Part shown: piece after piece, positions 35,105-47,200 of the stretch
How the letters are laid out: every line of letters begins with the position of its first letter
How positions within the stretch are numbered: the first letter of the stretch is position 1
DNA from: Protea cynaroides
Lineage: Eukaryota > Streptophyta > Magnoliopsida > Proteales > Proteaceae
Length of the DNA: 64,000 nt
NCBI GenBank assembly: GCA_028583415.1
Contig: CM053271.1
Location: forward strand, 85,929,789 to 85,993,788
Reading direction: 5' to 3'
Translations under genes and position numbers: made by a program
Notes under the pieces: model-generated
What the model was told of the DNA's origin: nothing
Database searches by the model: none
What the model saw: only the letters and a program-made list of their open reading frames with translations

Positions 35105-35674
35105 GGGCCTGTTTGATAAAACTTCTACTTTTGGATTCTATGGATTCTGGCTCTCAGGGAGTCATTTTGGAGTAAAAAACGTGTTTGATTAGTCTAGTTG
35201 GATTCCAACTCCCACAGAGTGAACCGGATTCAGAATGACTCAAGAATCCAAAATTTTGAATTCATAGATACTTGCTCTAAGCTGTTGGATCAACTTTTTG
35301 GGAGAAAGAAAAGAATTGACTCTCACATGACTCTCACTTGATCACCACCACCACCACCACCACTGTCGTAAACACCCACCACCACCCACCACCCACCACC
35401 ACCACCACCACCACCCACCACCCACCACCCACCACTACCACGACTGTTTTTCTAGATTTCGATTGGGGGATAGTGTGTTATCAAATATGTTTCTAATCCA
35501 AAGATGGATAATTATCAAACATGTTTTTAATACAAAGATGTTCTGGAATCTATTTCAGAAATTACATTATCAAACAAGTTTCTATTCTAAAATAATCCTT
35601 GAGTAGCCTAGAGTAGTATCCAAATTTGAACCAGAATCCAGAATCCAGAAACAAGAGTTTTATCAAACGTGCCC
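35105..35674. mobile_element. Complete PIF/Harbinger-related MITE, 570 bp
   Basis: Terminal inverted repeats read GGGCCTGTTTGATAAAAC on the left and, reverse complemented, GGGCACGTTTGATAAAAC on the right. The 3-bp target duplication TTA (35102-35104 and 35675-35677) is the TWA type of PIF/Harbinger. It contains a CCA microsatellite (about 35343-35446) and several internal degenerate copies of the terminal motif TATCAAAC-TGTTTCTAATCC. The right-end 110 bases align with the left end of the Harbinger element at 56263, including CTGGTTCAAATTTG. It is non-coding. Confidence 0.9.
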
Positions 35675-36552
35675 TTAATATCCTGCCTTCGGTCTTGTTG
35701 CAATTGCGGTTATGATGTTCAGAATTCAGAATTCTGTTATTTTTTTAATCATTAACTCACTCCATTCGGATCGTGGCACATGTGCTTAGAGTTTGTATTG
35801 GAGAAATGTGACAGTTTTTATTCTTTTACAAATAACATATGATTGAAAATTTGAACTTTGTTTAGGGGTAAAATTGTTCATAGAAAACTTCACTTTAATA
35901 CTGTCGAAAATTAAGGAACGTTTGTCTTTTTCAAAAACTTTAAGGGCATTTATCCTTTAGTTATAGTACAAAGATGGCAACTGTCTTTTTCCAAAACAAA
36001 AATACTACCAAAGAGAGCCTGAGTTGAAATTTGATATATGACTTTCGGGTATTATCATCTACAAAATTTGAGCATTATCCAATGTGCTATGTAGCATTCC
36101 ATAACTAGTGATGCAGGAGAACCCTCCCGCTCTCTTATTTTCCCCCTCTCTAAATAGAACATGATAAGTTCGTGTAGGACAGGGTTTGATAACATGGGGT
36201 TGGACATGGGATCAGTCCGATCTGGGGCCGATCAGACCAAGATCTTCCCCGGATCGGTCTGCCGTACCTCGTTTTGAATCGTCGGTGCCAACCTTGCGGA
36301 TTGGCCAAATCCCGGACCAGCCGGCTGATCCAATCCCTTGAACGTTCACAAAGGACTCCAATCCATTTGCGTTCACAAATCACAATAGCTGTTCCCAACA
36401 CTCATGTTGAAGACTACGTAAAAGGATTTCTGGAGCCCAACGTCTCAGACACCATCTGCCCAAATCACTCATTGACGTGTCCGTTTGAGATTCTGAATTG
36501 AACTGTACTAGGTAACTTGGGTGAAGGAAGGAGGTGCCGCGCGTGCTCGGTT
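35675..36552. other. Intergenic and promoter region upstream of the GST_N gene
   Basis: Contains an isolated transposon-like end (ACCAAAGAGAGCCTG near 36000) and, at 36180-36345, a GATC/CCGG-rich block with inverted repeats (CAGACC and GGTCTG around CCCCGGATC) that resembles 22955-23120. The 5' untranslated region of the gene should begin in the last 100-200 bases. No promoter element stands out. Confidence 0.4.
35764..35801 (-). pseudogene. Second short GLOX-derived fragment
   Basis: The stretch ATTCGGATCGTGGCACATGT and the following bases repeat 34566-34602 with few differences; that region encodes the ALSTCARIRI part of the GLOX pseudogene. The copies lie on either side of the MITE in the same orientation. 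Confidence 0.6.
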
Positions 36553-38581
36553 ATGTTATCCGTTAACTGCTCTCGGCACCATTTCTGGGAACCACTACCT
36601 CAAAATTCCGTCAACAACAAAGGAATATTGTTGGGAAATCGTTATGTTTCAGTATCAAAGAAGAATTCCTCAAACGGGTCTTCAAGATTCTTGAGAAATG
36701 GGAAATGGGTTCCCTGCGAAAAGAGATTTTGTGCAAAATCTCTTGATTCAGAAACAGATACTGACCCAACTATCATAAACTCTCAGGAGAGTACTGGAGT
36801 GTCTGATAATGGTGGGAACCCATCGACCAGTTTTTTGTCTGTTCTATGTCCCCTGCTCAGGCTCTTCAGTGTAAGTTTTTCACTCCCTTGCTATTGTAGT
36901 TTTCCTTTGATTATATGCCATATTCCGAAAATGCGGTTGTGACCACTATTTGTTCATTTACAGATGATTTATATCATTAATTATGACTGAATGTAATTTT
37001 TGTTCATCTTTCTTGTGATGTGTTTTGACGCTTTCTATGATTACTACTTGTCAGGACCAACATTCATTTATATTGAATGTGCTAATCCCAAAGCATGTAG
37101 TTAATAATTGTATGAAAATGTTTAAGTTACCCAGGATTAGCATTTTATAGGACCCCCCAACCCCCAATTGATTGGGCTTCATGGAATAAAAAGTTCCTTG
37201 AAAGGAGGAAATGAAGTAGGGAATATCATTTAGGCCAAACAAATTTGGGGGATCCCCTAGATAGCTGACCCTGTGGTCCTTCTAGAATTTCTCTTAATTA
37301 AAGCATGCATCTGCAATATAAAATATGGAGTACAATGCAACATTGGATTCCTGTATGTTTCATTTTTCTGTCTGTATATTGAGAAGTAAAAGTTGAGTTT
37401 TCAAGTAATTAATTGAACTCTTGGATCATAATTAAGACAGGCAAGTATTCTATATTAGATTTACTTTCAACTAAAAAAGATTTTTTTTTGAGGCTTTTGG
37501 TTACTTTCAATCTCAAATGCTGCAGTCATTTTCTTTCATAGTTTTCCTATGCTTTTATCTTATTTTGATAGAATTTGGTTATCTTGTCTCCTGTATATTA
37601 ATTGATGATTAAAAATTTATGGCTGCCTTGAGATTACAATTCATTATCTTTTGGGGTTCACAATAGCTGTTCAACTGGGACTTAATCCCGTTTCGGTACT
37701 CAGGACATGGGCCCTAATCCCCATGGCAGGTAGGCCCCAGTTTACCATGATGATGTGCCAAGTTTGAGCTCAATTGGATTCTGCCACATTTCAATGCGAA
37801 GGGAATAAAAATGGTTAGAAACCACTAAACATCGAACATTGTTGGGCCACTGAAAAAAGGAGGGACGAACTGCAATGCATGGTGGCCGCCCATGCTATTG
37901 AATTAGGGTCCCAAATTTGACATGTACTGAATACATGCTGTCCTCTTCACATTTTTTTTTTTAATGAACAAAACCTCTCCTATTCACATCCAATGGTCTG
38001 GTTTGGGTTGCTTGATGTGCCAATGGGTTGAAATTTCACCGAAATTACCTAAATATTTTGGTTTTGCAAGAAAGACAAAACGAAATGACTAGAAAGATTG
38101 TATACGTGAAATGTATCAAAATTTGTAAAATTCAATGAAATGTACCAAAATTTTATCGAAACATTTCGGTTCTGATAGAGGGCGAAATGCAGGTGAAATC
38201 CAGAATTTCGAACCTACCATGTGACAGAAATGGAGCATGGTAACTGCCTTCAATTTCTATAATGATGGACATGCTTCTATTTTTTTTTAATATAAATTTT
38301 AACAGAGAATAGCAATGGTGTGGAGCATCCTGAATATTATGTATTACTGCTATATTATTTTTAAAAAATTTATCTTCAAATTCAGACAGTAAATTTCTCT
38401 TCAAGGTTTGATGGTTTTGTTCTGTCTCTTACTTTTATTTGGTTGGAATTTCATGTTCTTCTGCCAGGGAGGAGATCCCTCTCAAGAACGGAACAGCATT
38501 CTAGAGGTAACATCTTTGCCAATGCATCTTCTGGTCCCTCTCGACTAGGAATTTGTTACGTGAGAAGTATTCTTCTAAGTA

Positions 38582-38619
<38 letters not shown>

Positions 38620-41226
38620 ATTACTATTATTCTTTATTTTGAGATGTTTGGCGTCAGTTGGCTATTGGGAGAGTAGTTGTAAATGTCTGTTCAACTGCTT
38701 TAGGTATTAATATAATAATTTTCAGGACAGGCTAGATAGAGTTTGTGAGCAAGGATTTCCTATGGTCAAGTACTAGTAATTTTTCCAGTGCCATTTGTAT
38801 TAATTTCAAATTCAATGTTAACTCTTTTTTTCCCTCATTTATTATCTTCTAATTGCATTAGTTATCTGGAGGACTTGTTTCATAGAGTATTTGAGAACAA
38901 CTTCATCAAGGTTGATTTAAGTGGGATAAATATTTGTATTATTTTCTTTTCCATCCTGTAATTATTTGGGAGTCTTCAAATTCTAGAGAATTCTTTAACC
39001 GTCCCTCTTCTAATTTTCCCTGTTGCTTACATTACACCTAATGATAGGTGGCTACATCTTCCTTATCTACCTTGGCAAGATATCCATGGGGATCAAGACC
39101 CTTATCAACCAGTTTAAGCAGCCAACAGATAACTACAGAAGATTCTCCAATGCGTTTACAATTATATGAGTTTGGTAAGTTTTTACTGCTCTTATGGTCT
39201 CCATCTGGGGAATTTTGATGACAATTAACATGAATAACAACAGGCCAAGTGTATCCCTGCAAGGATTATAGGTGTATCACTGCAAGGACTACAGATGCAT
39301 AATAAACAATGGGAATGCTTGTTATCTGAAGTTTGTACCAGTTCACCCTATCCAATAAAAGTTTCTGCATGTTGATCCTACAGATCCTATGTTACACATC
39401 TTCATTGGCTATATAGACTAACTCGGTTTTCAGCACAAAAAGAATATAAAAAAGGGAAAAAGATGTATAAGAAAAAAAAAAAAAAGGAATGCTTGTTATG
39501 TGAAGAGTGTACCTGTTCACCTTATCCAATAAAAGTTTGTGCATGTTGATCCTACAGACCCTATGCTAACACATCTTCATTGGCTATATAAACTAAATTG
39601 GTTTTCAGGAGAAAAAGAAAATTTAAAAATAAGGAAAAAATGTATAATAAAAATAAAAAGGACCGTGGGTATTGCCCCAATTGTACTATTGAATATGCAA
39701 GACATCGTTACATTTTGGATTGTGCTTACATTTTGCTGTAAACTGTAAATTTTACTAAATCAATTACAGAAAGTTAACAAAATCATAAAAAACTGGCCTA
39801 CAGATTTGGTCCCACTTGTTATCAATGGGATCAGGGAGACTTTCTGCAAGAAATATATCGAAGAATTGGCACTGGGCTAGGAGAAAACCAAACTTTATCA
39901 GAATCTTGGTCTAAAATTCCATAACATTTATAACCTTATTCACTCATCTTGTTATTTGTCTTCTTTTGATCTAGATTTTTTCCCCTTTTTTCTCCTTTAA
40001 GTATTCCAATGATTCACAAGTGGGATGTTCTAAATGTTATTTTTCAACAGAGGCTTGCCCTTTTTGCAGGAGAGTTCGAGAAGCATTGACAGAGCTGGAT
40101 CTCTCTGTGGAGGTGAGAAGAAAAGAGTCTACATCTAGTTATTATTTCAAAAGTTTGAGCTGTAATAAAAGAAGGAAAGAGGCTGGATGAGTAGCACTCT
40201 GATTAAAGAGAAGTCATCAAGTTTTTCTGAGATTGAATGATTGATAAATTGTGTGTTGAATCTTTGAAGGATGTGGTGTGTGTGGTGAGGTTTTAAGTGC
40301 TTTCATTGTAGGTGATGGTATTGGCATAGTGGTTGAAGTGCTTGTTTATGCTTATCCCAGAGAAAGGGGAAAAAAAGGTTCCTTTATTTAGATTATGTTT
40401 TAGTGAAGGCCAAATAAAATGCTTTCAAGTATATGCATTGGCAAGGGATACTTTCAATGTGTGTTTGATTATGCCTTATATTTATAATTTTATATCCTAC
40501 TTTAAGTTTAAAATGAAAGGTGCTCAAGATATTGGTTTAAAAAGTTCCTACTCTTGTTTCCTGACACTTCTGATGACTAAAGATTATACCTTCTTTCTGA
40601 ATAAAAAGCTATATAGCACTTAGTCTATTAGTTTTACTAAAATCAATAGAAGACCATATAGATATTTGCTTCCTATCTTTCTAGTGTTTTGCCTCTAGAA
40701 ATGCCCACGTAGCCAAAACTACTCTGTTGTATGCATATAAATGTTAAGTGAGGTCTATGAACAAGAGATATTGTGGAGGAAGATATAGATGGATCTGACA
40801 GAAGGTTGCATGGGAAAAAAGATTAAGAGTGTTATTAAGTCAGTAGATGATGGGGGAGTAAGCTTCATTGAGGAGATGAACAGGCACGTAAATTTTCAAA
40901 AAGTTGGAGGTGCTCTATAAAGACCAGGAAAGGGCTTTTTATCAGATATAACTAAGGTCAAGGGGAACTAAACAGACCTTATTCAGATATTAAGAGATGG
41001 GAAATTATGATATGCAAAAAGAGAAGGGGGGAGGGGGGACTGTGGTTGGATGGTGGTGTGTTGTAATGGAATTTGCATGTGCGGTTGCATTAATGTAGCT
41101 TTTGAGGATTTGTGCAGAGCAGTTGTAGTTTGTCTTCTTTTTCTGTTTCCTTCCTTTTAGAGACTTTTTGAAATTTTGTCCGATATTAAAGCTTTTCTAC
41201 TGTTGTTTTTCTATTATCTATGTTTG

Positions 41227-41265
<39 letters not shown>

Positions 41266-44200
41266 TTCTGATTGAGTTTGTTGGTTTAATTTTGCAGGTC
41301 TATCCTTGTCCGAAAGGTTCTTTAAGACATAGGGAAATTGTTAAAACATTTGGTGGCAAGCAGCAGTACGTAACATTTTCATTGACCATGTTCTTTGAGG
41401 CATTATTTAATTCATTTGAAATATTTATGGTCTATTATACTATTGGCTTGAGGCCGATCTTACCTATTATGAGGGCCATCTCATATCCATTTCTGGTCTG
41501 CATTAATGTTGATGCATTATGCTTTCATATATATATATATATATATATTGTTGGCTACAATATTCTGTTATGTATTACAAAAAGGGAGTGGGTTTCCTGG
41601 TCTAGCTGCTGTTGAAAAATTCCTATGTACCTATATTAGCCATGTGGCAAGGACTGAAATTTTTTGTAGAGGTAGATCCCAAGGTCTGCTGCTCACATGT
41701 CAAGTTTCAGCCTAGATGAAGTTTGGCAAGTGGCATAACAAAGCATTGAGATCTGGGACTGCCAAAATGGTTCATGGACTTAAATGGGAGGATATGTCGT
41801 TACATGAGGTATATGGTTGAATATGGGTCTGAAAATTTGACACATGGCCTATCCAGACTATCCCCTAAATATCCAATGGTTATATATGTCTTGTCACTTT
41901 TCCACATGGCCCAAATAAGTATACAAGATCAGGAAATTTTCTTGGATTTGTGAGACTAGGAAACCTTTTTCTTAATATAAAATCTTTTAATGGTCTTCAT
42001 TGTTACAGAATTCAGAAATAAAAGCGAATAAAGGTGGTCACATAGAATACCGAAGTGTTATATTGTTGTATCAGAAGGTTATAGTTTCATCAAAAGTATG
42101 GATTAAAGTATCACGTATTGGTAGTGTATCAGTCGGGATTTTGAGAGTTGTATTGTATCATATCATATTGTGGATTCACAAGATATGCTAGGATATGGTA
42201 GAATGTGGGAAAGATGCACACATGAACACTTAGGGAACATGCAAAACACAATTTTAAAACATAGGAACATTATAAATAAGCAACATTAAGAAGGAAAGTG
42301 AGTCTGACATGAAGTCTAATGCCATGCCAAGTTCCAGACTGGTTCAAACTCTTTATAATAACTGTCAATCAGGGGTGATACCAATATGATGTTGGCATGT
42401 TTCACAAATTCTTAACATATGTGCAACACTGGTTCCAGTTCATATAATGAGTGTAGTGTTTCTCCCACTCATAATAGAACTGTGTGTACTTTTTTGGAGT
42501 GGACAATCTCATTGGTGGCACTCCCACTGGCTGTTCTTGTCCCCTCCTTGAACTTTCAAATGATGAACACCCAAGCTGGAAGAAGCACCTGGAGGATGCT
42601 CTCCATAATGTGTCAGTGAAGGGGAAGAAGGTAGATCTGAACCCATGTTCAATGACTGCATCTCCTTCATAGGCGTGTCAGTGTCGTCATGTTGCTTGCC
42701 ACGGTTACCCCTTTGATTATAACTCCTGGGTTGTGGCCAAGCATCATGATCATCATCTTGGGTTGTATGAATAAAACCCCCCACATGTGAACAACATTGG
42801 ATCATATGGCTATGCAACCCCACCAGCAACACCACCACCACTACTACCGCCACCAGTAAATACAATGTTGTTTCAAAAGTTATTGTACTTGGTCAGTTAA
42901 TCTATTTACAAACCACTGTTCTATCATAATATCACATAGTCATGGCGGGCTGTAGACTCATGCATTCCCCTCCTCTCAGGCAGTACCATCTACCTCGGGT
43001 GTACTTTTGGGAAACTCCTCATATTCCTTTGTAAAAGTATTCAAATGAAAGAATGAGCACGACTTCTTAGTGAAGAAAATCATCTACTTGCTCGACAATT
43101 AAAAACTGTTGTAATTGTAAGTTTATGTCTAGGTTCATTTATCTTGGTAGATTACCATAATCTTTGGTAGGTGGTATGAGTCTTTGGTAGGTATGGTATA
43201 AATCAATCTTGGTAGGCTTATGTCACCATAGTCATCATACCTTATTTATAATAAGTGGTTAGTTATTATACCTATTTATGATCAGTGGTTGGTAGGTATG
43301 CCAATATTTGTGTAAATGTAAATCTCTTTTCCTATAAATAGAGTAGGCCTCTGTCGTAGATGATAATTTCAACAAAAAACAATAGATCATATGAGTAATA
43401 ATAGATTGCAACGAAAAAGAAATGAATATCTACAAATAAAGAATGAACAGAGTATGATAGACAATAATAGCACAATGTAAGGAAGTATTATCACAAGTCA
43501 ATAGAGTAGAATTACAAATCAACAAATATGATGAAACCAGAAATGATGCAATTAGCAACCTAGAAATCCATTCTACATGACCTAGGCGCCAATTCTAGTG
43601 GTTGCTGCAAAGTGCACAAGAAATTTGGAATCATTCAGTACCCATTGATGCCCTATGGCATTTCACCCCTGATAGTCATCATATGATGCAACAAGGCATC
43701 TCATTCCCTCTGGCGGGCAGGACCAGGGACACCACCTAGATGCCTCAACCAACCAGGCAGTGTGCTATTTTAATGGGAAGAATCCCATTGATTCCCCAGG
43801 CATCTCACCCCTGATAGTCATCATATGATGCAACAAGGCATCTCATTCCCTCAGGAGAGCAGGACCTGGGATGCCACCTATAAGTCTTAACTATCAGGTT
43901 GCATGCAACAGCAAATGGGAGACGCATCTCGTCTCATTACCTGACCCCTTAATGAGGAGGGGCAGCGACCACGGGTTACGACAACAAACAATTTAAAAAT
44001 AAGACACAGAAAGCTTTACTTTGTAACTTCCTTTCTTGTTCTGGCCGTGTGTCGAACTTACTTTATCATTTCATTCCTTACCTGTCTTGTGCTGGTAATT
44101 CTCGTATCCAATATTCTTTTCTTTCTTTACCAAAATTTATTTCTCAATTGGTATCAATTATTACACTTATCATGCTTAATTACAAATCCACAATGGAACA

Positions 44201-47200
44201 TGATTACAATCAGACTGTACCTCACTCATTCATACGTAGGCATGAATTAACATATCATGATAGTTACTTATTCCAGCAAAATCAGATCATCACATAAACA
44301 TGGCATACACACAAGAGTGAGGAGATAATTCTCTCACCAAATTGATCATGGTTGATAGCAAGTCTTCCCAAGGCTATATGCAATAATTTGACAAGTTCGC
44401 TTTTAATCTTTCTCCTTTCCAGTTCTTCTGTCAAAAAGTCATAAGATTATGGACTCAGCAATCTCATTATTATTATTATATTAGGTTTTTGTCAATGGTT
44501 TATTTTATTTTATAGACTCGCCTAATGAGAAGGTAATATTCTCTCATATAGGTCATAAACCCTAGAGATTCTTTTCTTGGGTATAGCTAGAATGTAAGTC
44601 TGTCCATATAGCTTTAGCAGTTTTATGAAACATCACCATAGTTGTCAAGGAGCAGAGGCGAACGAAAGTGTTGGAGGCCTGACGGGGCGCTTAGGTGACC
44701 AAGGTGTCACAAGGCATCCTGGGCGCCTAGGTGACGCCTTGACAACTATGAACATCACATTAAAGATGATAGAGGAATCAATGCTATTCCACAACCAGGT
44801 CTGGAGTTTGGAATTTTCACGCATCTAGTCATCGTAGGTGTTAGTGGCTGCGGCCTACTTGGACTCATTAAATGGAGGGTCATCAATAAGGTATTAAAGT
44901 TTTTCCTTTAGAATGAATGTAGGCTCGAGTAGCTTCAGCCAATAAGAGGTAATTAGAGACACCATTTAATTTAGTAGTGGTAATTTGGCATGAGAATGGG
45001 TATTGTTCGAAGAAGACCTAGAATCAGCCATATATGGTAGACTAGTAGATAAAGTATAACAGCTGTAGTAGAGGTTGAAAAAAATATCACTAGTAGGGGG
45101 TAGAGTCTTGCAGCAGTATGAGAGCAATAGGAACAGAAACAGTAACAGTAACTCAGCAGCAGCAGATCAGATTGAATAGAGCAGTAGCAGCGAGCAGCAG
45201 ATCAGATTAGAATATCTGATATTGTAATAGGGTAACATATCCGATCGAACAGAACAGTAACAGCAGATCAGGTGATCGATACCAACAATAGCAGGTTGAC
45301 ATATCAGTAGATCAATATTAGCAGTAGCAGCAGGAGATAGAGCAGAAAAACAGTGGCAGTAGCAGTAGATCAGATCAGATCAGTACTGACAGTAGCAGTA
45401 GAGGAGCAGTATATCACCAGTAGATCGAGATCAGTAGCATATACAAATAGTAGAAGAACTTGTGCCAGCTATGGTCATGCTCGGTTTAATTTTTTGACAT
45501 CACAGACTGGGGCCAATAACAGTAGAGGGCCAGCATTAGTTGCTGCAACTAGTAAGGAAGAACTGTGTAGAGGATTAACAAACCAGCAAATTAAGATGAT
45601 ACTTTGCTGATTGACAGAGCTCTGATACAATGTAACTAAGACAAATAAACGAAACCAGAAACCAGAAAGCTAAGAACCGGGAGAGAGGAGAAAAAGAGAG
45701 GAGTGCAATTTCGATTCTGTGAAGTAGAGCAGAATCGAGATTGCTTGACTTTACTCCTCCTAGAGATCCCTATTTATCGATGTAAAAGGGAAACAGAAGA
45801 TAGGGATGGGACTCCACATGTCAACATGGGAGGGAGTCCCACTTACATAAAGAGATAGGATCTTCACATGTCAACACAATGCGAGTCCTAATTACATAAT
45901 GAGATTAGGGGTCCTAGATAAATATTGAAATAAAAGGTAAGACAAGATAAGAGAAGACTTATCACCAAAGTAACCAATTGCTTTGGCTTAGTCAAAGCAG
46001 CCAGCTGGATGGTTGATGCAGTAGCAGTGTCATGGATGGATCGACACGAGCCAATTTGGCTACCCAAGCCAAACCTGAACCGGCTCAAACCCAAACCAAC
46101 CTTTTGGTCTGAAAAGGGTTGGTAGATGATTAATTAGAATAGTAAGTTTCAGTATTAGGATTTTTTTTCTTATTTTATTAGAGATTAATCTGATTTCTAA
46201 TGTACTTAACCATAGAGATTAGATTTGATTTCATAAAGATGTTATTTACTTTCTAAGTTTATTTCACATTAGTTTAGGAATGTTATTTCTTTTATAAAGA
46301 GACATGTAATAGAGTAAAGGGTAGTGAAGATTTGAAGAATTAATTAGAATGAGTGCTTGTTATTGAATTGGTGCTTACGGCAGAGATTTTGAAGCTTTCT
46401 CTCTCTTCCTCTCTCCCTTTGTGTCTCTCTTGTTCATCCCTACGAACCAGAATCAACCCCATCTGTCTTCCCTTTCCTTCTTCTTCCTCTTTCTTCCTCT
46501 TTCCCTCTTCTTCTTCCTTTCATTTATTTCCCTGTTCTGGCGGTAAACCCAGTCCACATAATCCCTTCAATCTCATTCATTCTGCCTCCTCTTTCTCTGA
46601 AATCTTTGCAAATCCCTCAACCCCTAAAGGCGACCCAAACCCCAAGCCCTTAGCCCCAAATCAGACCTTTGCTGGGCACTGCAGTTCTAAACCCAAACCT
46701 GCAACTCCCTTTACCGCCAGGGTCTGTTTCAGATGCTTTGTTCATCAGTTCTTCTTGCTGGTTCTTGGTAATGTTGTGTGGATTCGATAGGCCAGTGGTT
46801 TAGGAATCTACTCCTGAAATTTCAGATCCATTGGAGCTGCATCGAAGAAGTTCTTCCTCTTCAACCTAAATCTGGTTTCCGCCTCCTGTGCCTATCGTGA
46901 GTTTGAAGAAGAAACAACTTTCCAGAAATTCCAGAAAGCTCCCTTGATCTTTATTACTTCATTTATTTAACCCTTCTTCATAATCTTATTTCCAGATTTA
47001 TCCATTGGTCTAACGATTGTTTCTAATTTGGTCCTAAGGTCTTGTTTGGTTTATAAAGCTATTAAATAGTTCTGATTAATTACCAAACTGCCATTACTGG
47101 TTGAGTTTTGGACTTATTTACGATTCTGCATCAAGCTTGTTTATTATTTGGGTGGGCCTACTAGCGGATCTAATTAGGGTTTTCAACCCAGGATCCCGCA

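Noticed and set aside
36517..36942. A single-exon 141-residue gene starting at 36517
   Set aside because: The first codon is TTG and the frame runs past a strong GTAAGT donor at 36871. It is exon 1 of the ten-exon GST_N gene plus intron sequence.
42480..42865. Overlapping frames on both strands in intron 5, one of them His/Asp-rich
   Set aside because: They might be transposon-coding remnants, but I could not match any motif with confidence.
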